A DNA stretch of 64,000 nt from Petaurus breviceps papuanus (GCA_028583685.1 JAMXIF010001253.1:87288756-87352755), one strand, 5' to 3'. Counted from the stretch's first letter, positions 1 through 13,086 are shown. Translations and numbers: made by a program. The notes: a model not told the origin generated them from the letters alone.

Positions 1-51
<51 letters not shown>

Positions 52-56
52 AAGAA

Positions 57-128
<72 letters not shown>

Positions 129-164
129 AGGAAGGAAGGAAGGAAGGAAGGAAGGAAGGAAGGA
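1..164. repeat. Purine microsatellite (AG)n-(GAAA)n-(GGAA)n
   Basis: The run is all purine on the + strand and passes from AG dinucleotides to GAAA and then GGAA tetranucleotides. It begins at the window edge, so its true length is unknown. Uninterrupted purine tracts with mirror symmetry can adopt triplex DNA, but nothing here shows a function. Confidence 0.97.
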
Positions 165-284
165 ATAAAATAAATCTAGCCAACAAACCCCAAGTTAACT
201 GGGAAGCTTCTGGCCATCAAAATTTACCTTCCTTTGGAGAAAAGAAGTAGAGAGAGAGGGAGAAGAAGAGGGAGAGGGTGAGGG

Positions 285-830
285 AGAAGATGAGCTGAGT
301 TACCCAACTGGCTGGATCCCCATTCAGATAGCTCGGACTACTCATAGGTTGTGTTTGTCCTTCATTTTTAAAGAGGACCATGGGCGGGTGGGGCAGGTAG
401 GTGACACAGTGAATAGAGCACTGGCCCTAGAGTCAGGAGGACCTGAGTTCAAATCCAGCCTCAGACACTTGACACACTTACTAGCTGTGTGACTTTGGGC
501 AAGTCATTTAACCCCAATTGCCCTCCAAAAAGCAAAAAAGCAAAACAAAACAAAGAGGACCACGGCATCAGAGAAATGATGCCATGACTTGCAGTTGACT
601 TTGATTTAAGTGAGGGAGGGCTGTGCAAGGTCAACAATCTCACTTTCTCCTCCAGAGACATCTGGGTCCAGTGGCCAGATATTGATCAGGAAGACTGGAA
701 ATGGCCCAGGATGCAATGGGAGACCCTGGCCCTTTTAGACTAAGGCCTTTTTAGGTTCTCACTTTGAGTGAGGTAATTCCTATTCAGTGAATAGGCCTCT
801 TTATGGTGCTGTGTAAAATAAATGATGGAT
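285..830 (-). repeat. Unclassified dispersed repeat (family A), split by a SINE
   Basis: The segment containing 'gttgtgtttgtccttc' and, after a SINE, 'gatgccatgacttgcagttg' matches in reverse complement the repeat at 19,890-21,010 (its end 'gtcctcttcaaaaattaagg'). Two copies in opposite orientation in one window show an interspersed family. I cannot assign its class. Confidence 0.6.
381..551 (+). mobile_element. Marsupial tRNA-derived SINE
   Basis: It carries the SINE hallmarks in order: head 'ggtaggtgacacagtgaata' (A-box-like), 'gagttcaaatccagcctc' (B-box-like) and tail 'aaccccaattgccctcc' with an A-rich end. A perfect 11-bp target-site duplication, aaagaggacca, lies at 370-380 and 552-562. 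The insertion is inside repeat family A. Confidence 0.92.
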
Positions 831-834
831 TGTG

Positions 835-1290
835 AGTCAGAGTAATTGAGCTGTAAACACAGCTCTACATTTAACTTGCTGGACCAGTCACTTAATTTAT
901 GAAGACCTCAGTTTCTTCATCTGTAAAATAAGATGATTAGACTAGATAATTTCTAGTGTTCTTTCCTGTAATATTTTTTAGTAAATATATGATTGGGATT
1001 ATCTATGCTATTCTTTTCTTTTTTTATTGTTAGTGAATGAATGTGTGGTTTTTTAAAAAAATATATATAATGGGGTAATGAATAGACTAATGAATAGTCT
1101 AATGAAAAAGACTATTTTGCCTATATAGACACAAGCTGCTGACAACAAGCAAATCACTTACCTTCTCAAGAGTCCCAGTTTCCTTATCTGTAAAATGCTG
1201 ATCTTAATACTTGCACAATCCATTTCACAGGATAGATGCTAGGGAGGCACACTGCAAACCTTAAAGGACAGTACAAATGAGAGTTGTTAT
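835..1290 (+). mobile_element. Two old CORE-SINE/MIR-type fragments
   Basis: Segments near 835-975 and 1,130-1,290 carry the MIR/CORE motif 'cttcatctgtaaaat' or 'ccttatctgtaaaatg' after a 'cacttaat/cacttacc' string. The second also has the 'gcaaaccttaaagg' tail of marsupial CORE-SINEs. Both are strongly diverged, with no visible duplications. Confidence 0.65.
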
Positions 1291-2935
1291 TATCTGCAAA
1301 TAATCAAGATTCAACTATATATGCAACAGAATTTAGTTAATTTAGATATAATTCAGAACTTGGAACAATTCACATATAAAACAAGGCTGAAATTTAGTTT
1401 TGTATTATGTGCAAAAGAATGTAAATAAGATTTCAAAGAAAATGCTTCATATTTCTGAAGGTTTTTAATCACTTCATAATCATCTCTTTATAATCAACTA
1501 AGATGCTAATTACAAATAATTCTGAATAAAGTTCCTTAAGTAATTACATGATACTTCTTAGTTTACATGGTTAAAGAAATGAGCAGGAAGGAAAAAATTA
1601 ATTTAAAAATGTTCTATAAATTATATTTTAGCCAAATCTCCTGGTGCTTCAGCACAACTCCAGGAAGTACAATTCTAGAAGGCAAAGCTCCAGGCTGGCA
1701 GGCATGCTCCAGCAGCAAGACCTTCCAGTGCTTTAAAGAAGCCTAGGTGAGCAGGTATTCTCCAAGGACAAGACTCCCCACCCCCAATCTGAGAGTTTCA
1801 ATGTTGATGACACCAGCCCAGCACTAGGTTAAGATGTTAGACCCCAATGGCCTCCAGCAACCAGTCACACAAAGCCAGTGACCAGATCCCAGCTTCCAAC
1901 ATAAGAAGTGTGGGTCAGTGCCCACTGTGTTCCAGCAGGAGAGTTCAACTTTAAAAACCAGTAAATAGGCAAACACCATGAGCAAAAAGCAGAAACAGGA
2001 AATGACCATAGAGTCTTATTATGGGGACAGGGAAGATCAAAATACAAATTCAGAAAAGGACAACGTTGTCAACATACACACATCCAAAACCTCAAAGGGG
2101 AATATGAACTGATCTCAAGTCCAAAAAGCCTTCTTGTAAGAGCTCAAGAAGGCTTTTTTAAAGTCAAATAAGAGAGGTAGAAGTAATATTGGGAAAAGCC
2201 ATAAGAGGTATGCAAGAGAGAGTCAATAGCTTGGAAAAAGGAAAGACAAAAATTGACTGTAGAAAACAAGCCCTGATAAAGTAGAATTGGCCAAATGAAA
2301 AAGGTGACACAAAAACTCACTGAAGAAGAGAATTCCTTACAAAGTAAAATGGACCAAATTGAAAAGGAGGTATAAAATCTAACAGAAGAAAACAATCTGT
2401 TAAAAATTAGAATTGGGCAAGTAGAAGCTAAGGGTTCTATGAGATATCAAGAATCAGTCTAACAAAAATAAAAGAATGAAAAATAGAAGTAAATACAAAA
2501 TACCTCATTGGTAAAACAATTGACCTGGGAAACAGATCCAGGAGAAAGAAATTAAAAATTATTGGTCTACCTGAAAGTCATGATTTAGAAAAGGAGCCTG
2601 GACAGCATCTTTCAGGAAATCATCAAGGAAAACTGCCATAAGGTCCTAGAACCAGAGGGTAAAATAGTCATCAAAAGAATCTGATCACCTCCTGAAAGAG
2701 ATCTCAAATTGAAAACGCCAAGGAATACTGTAGCCAAAAACCAAAATTATCAGGTCAAAGAGAAAATACTGCAAACAGCCAGAAAGAAACAAGTTAAATA
2801 TCATGTAACAGTCCAAGATTATGCAGGACCTTGCAGCTTCTACATTAAAAGATCACAGGGCATGGAATGTGATATTCCATAAGGCAAAAAAGCATGGATT
2901 ACAACCAAAAATCAACTACCCAATGAAATTGAAGT

Positions 2936-3090
2936 GGGTCAGGGAGAGCTAGGTCATACAGTGAATAGAGCATCTGCCCTGGAACCAGGAGGACCTGAGT
3001 TCAAATCTGGCCTCAGCAGCTTCACACTTGCTAGCCATGTGACCTTGGGCAAATTACTTAACTCCAATTGCCCCCCTCCAAAAAAAAAAT
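2936..3090 (+). mobile_element. Marsupial tRNA-derived SINE inside L1
   Basis: 'agctaggtcatacagtgaat' and 'gagttcaaatctggcctc' give the tRNA-like head, and 'taactccaattgccccc' plus an A run gives the tail. L1 ORF1 sequence flanks it on both sides, so the SINE is younger than this L1 copy. Confidence 0.9.
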
Positions 3091-4853
3091 GAGTAGGTCA
3101 AACAACAAATCATAGAAACAATCAATAACTTCATCCAAGAGAATGACAATAATGAGACAACATACCAAAACTTACATGATGTAGTGAAAGCATTCTTTGG
3201 GGAAGTTTTACATCTCTAAATGCTTACATGAATAAAATAGAGAAAGAGAAGATCAATGACTTGGGCATTGCAACTAAAAAAGCTAGAAAAAGTACAAATT
3301 TAAAAACCCCAATTAAATATCAAATTAGAAATTCTGATAATCAAAGGAGAAATTAATAAAATTAAAATTAAGAAAACTATTCAACCAATAAACAACAGTG
3401 AGAGCTGGTTTTATGAAAAAAATAGATAAACCTTTGGTTAATTTGATTAAAAAAAGAAATTTCCAGCATCAAAAATGAAAACAGTGAATTCCCCATCAAT
3501 GAAGAGGAAATCAAAACAATAATTAGGAGCTATTTTGTCCAACTGTATGTCAATAAATTTAATAATCTCAGTTAAATGGATGAAAATTTACAAAAATATA
3601 AATTGTACAGATTAATGGAAAAGGAAATAAAATACTTAAATAATCCCATTTTAGAAAAAGAAGCTGAATGAGTATCAGTGAAATCCCTTAAAAAGTCTCT
3701 TAAAAATATCTCCAGGGTCAGATGGATTTATAAGTGAATTCTATCAAACAATTAATTCCAATAATATAAAAACTATTTGGGAAAATATGCATAAAAGGAA
3801 TCCTACCAAATTCTTTCTATGATACAAATATGGTGCTGCTACCTAAACTGGAAAGAGTCAAAATAGAGAAAGAATATTATAGAACAATTTCCCTAATGAA
3901 TATAGATGCAAAAATTTTTAATGAAATATTAGCAAAGAAATTACAGCAACTTGTCATGAAGATAATATACTATAACCAGGTAGGATTTATACCAGGAAAG
4001 CAGGGTTGGTTTGATATTAGGAAAACTATCTGTATAACTGACCACATTGACAAGAAAACTAACAAAAAATTTTGATGATTATCAATAAATGTAGACAAAG
4101 CATTTGAAAAAATACAGCACCCATTACTATTAAAAACACTAGAGAGCATAGAAATAAATGGAGTCTTCTTTAAAATGATAGTTATATCTATCTAAAACCA
4201 TCAGCAAGCATTATATGTAATAGGGTTAAGCTAGAAGAATTTCCAGTAAGATTAGGGGTAAAACAAGGATGTCCATTATTACCACTGTTATTTAATATTG
4301 TACTAGAAATGCTAGCTTTAGCAATAAGAGAAGAAAAAGAAATTGAAGGAATTAGAATAGGCAAAGAAGAAACAAAGTTATCACTCTTTGCAGATGATAT
4401 GATGGTATATACTTAGAGAATCCTGGAGAATCAAGTAAAAAATTACCTGAAATAATAAACAAATTTAACAAAGTTGCAGGATATAAAATAAACCCATATA
4501 AATCATCACCATTTCTATATATTACTAACAAAGTTCAACAGCAAGAGATAGAAAGAGAAATTCCATTTAAAGTTACTATAGACATTATAAAATATTTGGG
4601 AGTCTACCTGCCAAAACAAACCCAGGAACTATATGAACACAATCACAAAACACTTTTCACACAAATAAAGTCAGAGCTAAATAATTGGAAAAACAGTTGC
4701 TTGTGGGTAGGCTGAGCTAGTATAATAAAAATGACAATTCTACCTAAATTAATTTACTTATTCAATGCCATACCAATTAAAGTACCAAAAATTTATTTTA
4801 TAGAAAAAAATAATAACAAAATTCATCTGGAAGAAGAAAATAAGGGCAGCTAG

Positions 4854-5010
4854 GTAGTGCAGTGAATCGTGCTCTGACCCTAGAGTCAGGAGAACCTTAG
4901 TTCAAATCTGACCTCAGACACTTGACACTTACTGGCTGTGTGACCTTGGGCAAGATACTTAATCCCAATTACCTTGCCTCCGAAAATACAAAAACAAGCA
5001 AATAAACAAA
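4854..5010 (+). mobile_element. Marsupial tRNA-derived SINE inside L1 ORF2
   Basis: It begins 'gggcagctaggtagtgcagt' and has the B-box-like 'agttcaaatctgacctc' and tail 'taatcccaattaccttgc', followed by an A-rich end. The A-rich tail is the landing site of the next SINE, so the two are in tandem. Confidence 0.9.
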
Positions 5011-5019
5011 AAAGATTTA

Positions 5020-5171
5020 GGGGCAGCTAGGTGGCACAGTGAATTAGAGCACTGGCCCCAGAGTCAGGATGACCTGGGATCAAATCCGGGCTCAGACACT
5101 TAGCACCCACCTGGAAACACCTGGCCATGTAACCTTGAGCAAGTTACTTAACCCCAATTGCTTAAAAAAAA
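5020..5171 (+). mobile_element. tRNA-derived SINE, second subfamily, in the tail of another SINE
   Basis: The head is 'ggggcagctaggtggcacag'. The body has the second-subfamily signature 'cacctggccatgtaacc', 'cttgagcaagttacttaac' and a tail 'cccaattgcttaaaaaaaa'. It sits directly downstream of the A-rich tail of the preceding SINE. L1 ORF2 resumes afterwards with 'aataaaggtccagaatatc'. Confidence 0.9.
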
Positions 5172-6879
5172 GAATAAAGGTCCAGAATATCAAGGGAATT
5201 AATGAAAAGAAATGCAAGGGAAGAAAGTCTAGCTGCCTCAGATGTTAAATTGTATTATAAAGCAGCAATCATCAAAACTACTTGATACTTGCTAAGAAAT
5301 AAAGTGGTGGATCAGTGGAATAGGTTAGGTACACAAGACACAATAGCCATGACTATAGTAATCTACAATTTGATAAATCCAAAGACTCCAGCTTCTGGGA
5401 TAAGAACTCATTATTTAACAAACTGCTGGGGAAAGTGGAAAGTAGTATGGCAGAAATTAGGCATAGACCAACATCTTATACCCTATACCAAGATAAAAGT
5501 AAAAATGGGTACATGATTTAGATATAAAGGCTGATACTATAAGCACATTAGGAGAGCAAGGAATAGTTTACCTGTCAGATCTATGGAGAAGGGAAGAATT
5601 TATGACCAAACAAGAGATAAAGAACATTATGAAATGCAAAATGGATGGTTTTGATTACATTAAATTGAAAAGTTTTTGCACAAGCAAAGCCAATACAACC
5701 AAGATTAGAAGGGAAGCAGAAATCTGGGAAACAATTTTTACAGCCAGTGTCTCTAATGAAGGCCTCATTTCTAAAATATTTAGAGAACTGAGTTGAATTT
5801 CTAAGAATACAAGGGACTCCCCAATTGATAAATGATCAAAGGATATGAACAGGTAGTTTTCAGGGGAAGAAATTAAAGCTATCTGTGGTCACATGAAAAA
5901 ATTCTCTAAATCACTATTGAATAGAGAAAGGCAAATTAAAACAACTCTGAGGCACCATGTCATACATATAAGATGACATACATAACATGACCAAAAATGA
6001 TAAATGTTGGAGAAGATGTGGGAAAATCGGAACACTAATGCATTGCTGGTGGAGTTGTGAACTGATCCAACCATTCTGGAGAGCAATTTGGAACTATGTC
6101 CAAAGGTCTATGAAACTGTGCATACCCTTTGATCTAGCAATACCACCAATAGGTCTATATCCCAAAGAGATCATTAAAAAAAGGGAAAAGGACCTATGTG
6201 TACAAAAATATTTATTACAGCTCTTTTTGTGGTGGCAAAGAATTAGAAATTGAGGGGATGGCCATCAATTGGGGAATGACTGAAGAAGTTGTCGTATATG
6301 AATGTTATGGAATACTATTATTCCATAAGAAATAGTCATCAGGCACTCTTCAGAAAAACCTGGAAAGACTTACATGAACTGATGCTGAGTGAAATGAGCA
6401 GAACCAGAACATTGTACACAGTAACAGCCACATTGTGCAATGACTAACTTTGATACACTTAGCTCTTCTCAGGAATGCAAGCATCTAAGACAACTCCAAA
6501 AGACTCATGATGGAAAATGTTATCTACATCCAGAGTCTGAAAGAAGATGGAAGCATGCTATTTGCTATTTGCTCTTTTTCTTTTGCTGTTTTGTTTCTTC
6601 TTTCTTGTGATTTCTTCCACTGGTTCTAATTTTTCTTTACATCATGACTAATGCAAAAGTATATTTAATATGAATTTATATGTAGAACGTATATCAGATT
6701 GCATGCTGCCTTAGGGACAGGGGAGGAGAAAGAGGGGGAGGAAATTTAAAACTCAAAATCTTATGGAAGTGAATGTTGAAAACTAAAAATTAATTAATTA
6801 ATTATTTTGAAAAAACAATCACAAAGTAATGATTATAATCTAATTGGTTGCAAATACAGAATTGTACAGTGAAATTCAG

Positions 6880-7035
6880 TCCTACATCTGTAGTCAGAAG
6901 GCCTTAATTTGAATCCATATTAAATTAATTACCTGACTTATGGTTTACCTCTCTGTGTCTCAGCATCCTCATCTGTAAAATGGAGGTTGAGCAAGATGGT
7001 ATCTAATTGCTATACCATCTTTAGAGTCTATGAAA
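6880..7035 (+). mobile_element. MIR/CORE-SINE fragment
   Basis: It contains 'cctcatctgtaaaatgg' after a 'ttacctctctgtgtctcag' segment, the diagnostic MIR core in sense orientation. Strongly diverged. Confidence 0.65.
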
Positions 7036-7594
7036 TAGAGTCAGAGGATTTATTCTTATTTATTTATTTTAAAATTTATTTATTATTTTCAGGTTGTGAA
7101 TCACAATGACTTCTTTATAATTATTAGGATGATCATGTGAACCATTTTTTCTAGTTTTCAGGAATGTTCTTAAAAATCATAGGTAGTGTTGTAGGGTAAC
7201 TTTGCTGTTGAACAAAATATCCTAAAATTTCAAGATATTCTAATCTGGAAATTATATATATATATATATTTTAAGTATTTATCATCTGCTTTCTTTCCTG
7301 TTCTAGTTTAGCTTTCACCCACTAGTGAAACCTAAACAGATAAACTTCATACTGGCAGAGATTAAAAGACATTTAAAAAAAAAACCTATGTTTTAACAGT
7401 CATCTGTCATCAGCTTTCCTTAGTCCTCCCCTTTTCCATAGAGATATTATAAGAATGTTGTTATTTATTATATCTCTTGCAAGTTTTCCATTTAAAGGAA
7501 TATTCTTATTGGAGCAACCCTTTTTGTAATGTGAATCACCCCCTACCTTACTTTTATTTAAATACAAACTTGCACGTTCAAAGTTCTATTACAT
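7036..7594. other. No recognised feature
   Basis: AT-rich intergenic sequence with a short (TA)n run near 7,254-7,271. I see no coding segment or clear repeat family. Confidence 0.5.
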
Positions 7595-7850
7595 CAAACT
7601 ATAATGGGTCGAATAGTGGATAGAGTGCTGATCTTGAAGTCAGGAAGTCTTAGATTCAAGTAAGGCCTCAAACATTTACTGTGTGACTCTGGGCAAATCA
7701 ATTAAAGTCTCAGATGGGAAGGGAGTATCATCACATGTTAAAGAAAGGCAATAAATCCCTTACCTCACAGGGCTGTTGTGAGGATTAAATGAGATATTAT
7801 GATGAGATATTATTAAATGAGATATTATTCCTTGGAGAAGAGTGAATTAA
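7595..7850 (+). mobile_element. Old tRNA/CORE-type SINE
   Basis: 'gaatagtggatagagtgctg' and 'agattcaagtaaggcctc' form a tRNA-like head, followed by 'ctcacagggctgttgtgagg', the distal part of CORE-SINEs. A 14-17 bp unit, gagatattatgat, is locally repeated near 7,792-7,830. Confidence 0.7.
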
Positions 7851-8591
7851 ATCTCAGAAAATTTATTAAAACTACGTAGATTTAATTAATAATCTAGGCA
7901 GAACATATTATCTATTTACCTCTTCATAGGATCCATATTGAGAAAATTTTCTGTTGGCTGATATGCCTTAGATGTCTATGATTTTGGACAATAGCCTGAA
8001 AGGGTCACAGTTTATCCTTTATTAAGGATACTTTTGGGTCATAGCAATGAAGGATTTAATGGTTCTATCTTAGTGTGCCTTTCAAATTAAATGATAAATT
8101 GGAAGTGTTTAACAACATATGGTGGCTTTTCCTTGACATATATCATTAAGAATATATCTTTTTTTTTTTAAATCAAAATGTAAAATACCATCTGTCAGAA
8201 GTAACAATTATGATATTGGTCTTATACATTAAATTAATTCACTGTACTTTCAAATGTAAATATTTTCCTATTTTCCTTTTCTTTCTCTAGATCTGTATTT
8301 ATTTATAAAACTCAATAATTGTATAACTCAGTCCTAAGTATAACAATTACTAGTGATTTTGCATCTTGAATATGATACATTGCTTAATCTCTTCCAAGTA
8401 TCACTTACAGCTTCTAATGGCTCTACTCAGTTTCTGAAATTCTCATTTTTAAATTGTATTATCTAAAAAAGACCTTGTGATTTTTTCAGTAGACTGACCT
8501 TTAGTCTTTGACACCTGAGAAGAACTTTTTTTTACACACAATCTAATATTCATAATAAACTGGAAGGAATGTGATATAGTTGAAAATATTT
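7851..8591. other. No recognised feature
   Basis: AT-rich sequence in which I recognise neither a gene nor a repeat family. Confidence 0.5.
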
Positions 8592-8740
8592 GGGGCATCT
8601 AGGTGGCGCAGTGAATAGAGCACCAGAGTCAGGAGGACCTGAGTTCAAATGTGACCTCAAACACTTATCACTTACTAATGTCACCTTGGACAAGTCATTT
8701 AACCCCAACTGCCCTCCCCCCTCCAAAATAAAAAAAAGCA
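8592..8740 (+). mobile_element. Marsupial tRNA-derived SINE
   Basis: 'tctaggtggcgcagtgaata', 'gagttcaaatgtgacctc' and tail 'aaccccaactgccctcccc' identify it. It is slightly short: part of the 'ctagctgtgtgacc' block is missing. Confidence 0.9.
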
Positions 8741-9235
8741 AAAAATATTTGTAATCTCATTGATGAGTATATTCCATCCATGCCTATGCATCATGTGTGC
8801 CTCTTGTCCATGCTGTATCATATCTCCATAGTGGAGTATGTGCCATAAGGATCCATTCTAAATTATAGGGTTCTGCCTCATATTTTCCTGACAATGTGAA
8901 GATATCATTGGAGAGTGCAAATTTTACACCAGGTGTACCTCACTCTATGGTACTAATCTATTCTTTTCTTCTCACACTTTTTAAAATGACATGTTTCATA
9001 CCATTTCTCCCATTTAATTGCTCATTTTTAATGTGTTTCAACTTTTTTTATATCTACAGTGTACAACTCAATTGTCCTTTGGGTGATTATCAACTTCACT
9101 TCTTCTAAGAATGTAGTATTACATGATTCCCAATCACATAAAATTACCAGAAAAATATTAGTGTTCAAAAGATAGGCCTTTATACATTCAACAGCTATGT
9201 AAATAGAATTATAAAGCACTCTTTAAAAAACAAAT
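8741..9235. other. No recognised feature
   Basis: AT-rich intergenic sequence. Short open frames here show no recognisable protein. Confidence 0.5.
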
Positions 9236-10560
9236 TATTATAATTGGATCAACCAATCAATAATTGGAGAGATATTCACTGTTCATGGTTGAGCCATGCC
9301 AATGTAATAAAAATGACAATGCTTACCTAAATTAATTGATAAATTTATTACTATGCCAATCAAATTACAAAAGGAATCTTTGTAGAGCTAAAAAAAATGA
9401 TGTTTATTTAGAGAAATAAAGAGATATAAAGGAAATAATGAAAGTAGGAATGAAGGGTGAATAGTACTTCCATTATCTAAAACTGTATTATAAAGGAATG
9501 GTCATCAAAAGCAAATTAGTTGAACAGACTAAGAAAATAAAAACCAAATTCAATAACAAGTCTTACATAAACCAGAGAATATAAATTAGTTACAAAAGAA
9601 CTCTCTATGGGGCGGCTGGGTGGCACAGTGAATAGAGCACCAGCCCTGGAGTCAGGAGGACCTGAGTTCAAATCCAGCCTCAGACACTTAACACAAAAAT
9701 TAACCATGTGACCTTGGGCAAGTCACTTACCCCCAACTGCCCTGCAAAAAACAAACAAATAAACAAACAAACAAAAGAACCTCTATGTGTCAGTAACTGC
9801 TAGAAAATTTAGAAAGTTACTTGGCAGAAATAAGGTTTAGACAAACTTCTTATACAATATACTATAATATTACTAAAATGGATATGCAACCTGAATTTAA
9901 AAGATCACATCATAAAAAAAATCAAAAGAGAGTAAGATCAGTACCTTTCAAATCACTAATACTTTTTTAATATTTCAAATACTCCAAATCACTAATAATC
10001 AGTGAAATGTTTAAAAAAAAAACCCAACTCAGTTTTGCCTCATAGCAAGCAAATTGGCAAAAATGACAAAAGATGGAAATAATAATGTTGGGACAGTTGT
10101 GACAAGAAAGGCATACCAAGACAGAATTGGTGGAAATGTGAATTCATCTAACCATCATGTACAACAATCTGGAATTATGCTTTAAAAATAAATTTAAAAG
10201 TTTATATCTTTACTCAGAGATTTCATTGTTTAGTCATATAGTCCAATAAAGTTAAGAACACAGATTTCCCATTTATAAAAAAAATATTCATAGCAGGAAT
10301 TTTTGTGGTAGCAAAGAACTGGAAACAAAATAGATGATGCTGATTGGGAAATAGTCACACAAATTTAGGTAAACAAATGGAATATTACTGTACAATACAA
10401 AAGGATAAACACAAAGAATTCTAAGAAGCAAAGGAAGACGCATGTGAATTGATGTAAAGTGAAGTAAAGCAAACCCCCTCACACAGACACACATACACAC
10501 AGACACACGCACGCAATGACTATAGCAATATACATGGTAAGAATTGTCAATCTGAAATAA
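9236..10560 (+). mobile_element. Old L1 ORF2 3' fragment
   Basis: The segment runs colinearly with the 3' part of the L1 at 1.6-6.8 kb. It includes 'aataaaaatgacaatgctta', 'aaactgtattataaaggaat' and the C-terminal block with 'aatgttgggacagttgtgac'. It is 5'-truncated, strongly diverged and interrupted by a younger SINE at 9,609-9,772. A CA-rich stretch near 10,480-10,515 lies towards its end. Confidence 0.8.
9609..9772 (+). mobile_element. Marsupial tRNA-derived SINE in an L1 fragment
   Basis: 'gggtggcacagtgaatagag' and 'gagttcaaatccagcctcag' mark the head. The tail is A-rich (acaaacaaataaac). The flanks 'acaaaagaactctctatg' and 'acaaaagaacctctatg' form a near-perfect duplication, supporting ordinary target-primed insertion. 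Confidence 0.93.
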
Positions 10561-10564
10561 AGAA

Positions 10565-11215
10565 GACTACCAAAGCAGCAAAAACTAGGATCTTTAATAT
10601 AGGCAAGGGAATTCCAATTCAGGGCACCAGAAACACAGAAGTCTTGGAGTGCCCAAGAGGAGTGGGATGGGGAGCAAGGTTAACACATTTCAACAAGGAG
10701 GGAATCTCATAGAAGGCACAACCTCAAGGCATTAAGTAAGCTGTTTTGCACAAATGAAAGTCCATAGAGAAGACCAGGGAGGCTCAGAAGTGGCAACATC
10801 TGGTCAAAATGACTGACTCCTTTTTTTTTTCTTTTTTTAAACTGATATCAATAGTTCTCTTTTAACTGGTTTTGATCACCGTGAGGCAATTTGCAGGGTC
10901 AGGCAAGGTCAACTGCATTCAACATTACTCCTTTTGGGTCAAGATGAGTTCCATCACTCACTGATCAAGGGAGGCACTGAGGAATTAGATGCACTGCTGA
11001 ACCTTGGTCTAGAAGGCAGAGGATAGCTTAATGTGAAGGTTAGGAAGGCCAGAGACTCAGGGATCTACAGCAGCTGGTCAAGCTACAGATAAAAACCTCA
11101 AATCGTGAGTTTCCTTGTTCTCACTAGCCTGAGCTCCCTTCTGCTGCATGGCACAAGGAGATTAAGTAATAGCTAGGAGATCTGTCTTTTGGGAAATTAA
11201 AATTCTACTGTACAT
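10565..11215 (-). mobile_element. Possible LTR or unclassified repeat
   Basis: The base composition and the start 'ctaggatctttaatataggc' (an antisense polyadenylation-like context) resemble an LTR in minus orientation. I found no second copy in the window and no convincing terminal duplication, so the boundaries and class are guesses. Confidence 0.25.
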
Positions 11216-13086
11216 GGTCATAATGCCTCGCAAAGAATAAGAATATATGGGATCTGTCTCGAATTTGGCACTTATATTTTCCATAAAAATATCTGAATGA
11301 TTTGGCAACACTGTTACTGTTATATAAACTTAATAAAAAAAGCATCTTGTGTCATCTATCTGACAATGAATAGCAGCAAAATGTTCATGTAATTTCTTAG
11401 GGTGATAAATCTACCATATCCTCAAAAGGAACAGATGATTCTTTAGGTTTTTGCATATATGTGTGTATGTATATATGTATAAATGCATATACATGTGAAC
11501 GAAAAATTGAACCCCACGGTCTAACAGTACCTTACATGTGCTCAATTTTAAATTATTGCAAGGCACTCAGTGAAGAACTTACTGACCCATGCCGTCAGCA
11601 ACAACAGGCATGCAGCATTACTGGCTTAATTAAAGTTTTAATACTGATTGAAATGTTTTGATGGCCTTTAAATCATTTGGCATTGGTGCACAGAGCAGTG
11701 GTGAAAGTTAATCTCATTAGCCATCTTGATTTAATTAAATGTACAATATGCTTTTAGCAGCATCTTTTTACATTTTCATTAGAAATTAATTGTAACAGTA
11801 ATCATCAGAAATTTCTAGTATACATACTACCAGGGCTGCTTATAAGTAATTCAGTATTGGGGTAGATGTAGAAACACTTAATTACCTTTCCAATAGGAAA
11901 GAAAAAATAAAGATAGAAGTTACCTCATTAAGGTTAGATTTGACATAAGTCACACTTGGTATAAAAATGCATCTCGCCTAAAAATACCATAAAAAATTCA
12001 AAAGCTAAAAACAGAAGACAGGTTACCAAAGTTCATAAACCTAGCAATAAAACAAAATAATATTAATGGAAGGAAAAAGGTTAAAATAGTATAAAGTGCT
12101 TTAAAACAAAAACACCAGATAGTAATAAAATAAATTCTAGTCAAATATCCCATTAAGAAACAAAACAATCTTTCTACACACACTTTTCTGCCATTCTAAG
12201 AAAAGAACCCAAGATACTTAATTTGTGATACTCTCCTGGACCCATTACTTTAAAATTTTGTTTTTAATAAAAAATACATTTTACCAAAGTGTTTGTTCAA
12301 ACACATATCAATGAAAAAGTATCAGATAAATACACACAGCCATTATGATAATATTTGAATGCCAAGAACATGAAAATTTATAATTTCTGTAAAGCTTACA
12401 GGGAAAAGATAGGACAACTCATTCTTCCCCTTAGGAGAATGAGATGCCACAAAGGGTCTAACAAAAACACCCTTTGCAATGCCTAAATTTTATGGTCACA
12501 CAAATGAATTCTGCCCAAAGATGCTTTATTTTAATAAAGGTGGGTGTCTTACAAAGGTGGGGTGTCTAAGTAGAGTAAGTAAATAATTCCATATTGTATT
12601 AAATGAGTTGTCTATGGTAAAACATGTTCAGTTACTAATCATGTTCAAAGGAACAGGATATTACATCCACATAGGCCACTGCTCTCAAGTCCTATTTAAA
12701 ATATTGAGCAATTTGCTTGCATTTCAGAGCATGCTCTATATACAAGCATCAATTCAACATTAAATAATAAACCTAAGTAAAATATCATAATTCCTTTTGA
12801 GGTAGCACCAGATATTCCATAAGTTATTCTTCTTTAAGGTTAATCTTTTTCTTTAAAACAAAACTGAAGATGTTTGGGATCTAATTATGAACTAATTAAT
12901 GTGTGTATGTACATATATATACATATATATGTATGTATTCTGGTCCTATAAACTTTTTTCATTGTCTAATTATTGCCATAACATTTTGAAAAATTTAAGA
13001 CACATCTTATACGTGAATGTAAAACTATAAACAGGCATATGACAAGGTCAAATACTCATTTATTAAGTTGTTAAAATATCAGGAGG
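11216..13086. other. Repeat-poor intergenic stretch
   Basis: No LINE, SINE or LTR is recognisable across about 1.9 kb, unlike its neighbours. A short alternating purine-pyrimidine (TATG/CATA) tract lies near 12,901-12,940. The part at 11,540-11,860 looks most like conserved non-coding DNA and is listed separately. Confidence 0.5.
11540..11860. promoter_or_regulatory. Candidate conserved non-coding element
   Basis: The stretch is free of repeats and dense in TAAT-type homeodomain cores: 'ggcttaattaaagtt', 'tgatttaattaaatg' and 'agaaattaattgtaac', with intervening moderately complex sequence. Distal enhancers often look like this, but conservation cannot be tested from one sequence. Confidence 0.3.

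Larger units (their letters stand above)
1620..6800 (+). mobile_element. L1 LINE, nearly full length, decayed
   Basis: The copy has a 5' leader, an ORF1 region starting near 1,978 (atgagcaaaaagcag), an ORF2 region and a 3' UTR ending in an A/T-rich tail near 6,800. The reverse transcriptase catalytic region reads '[10 protein letters not shown]' near 4,384-4,413, containing the F/Y-A-D-D box. Downstream, 'KNDKCWRRCGKIGTLMHCWW' (5,990 on) is the conserved ORF2 C-terminal Cys/His region. Many stops and frameshifts break both frames, so it is inactive. Three SINEs interrupt it. The exact 5' boundary is uncertain because no duplication was found. Confidence 0.9.

Noticed and set aside
381-551. 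tRNA gene suggested by A- and B-box-like strings in the SINEs
   Set aside because: The boxes belong to SINE heads. No cloverleaf with an intact anticodon arm is present in any copy I read.
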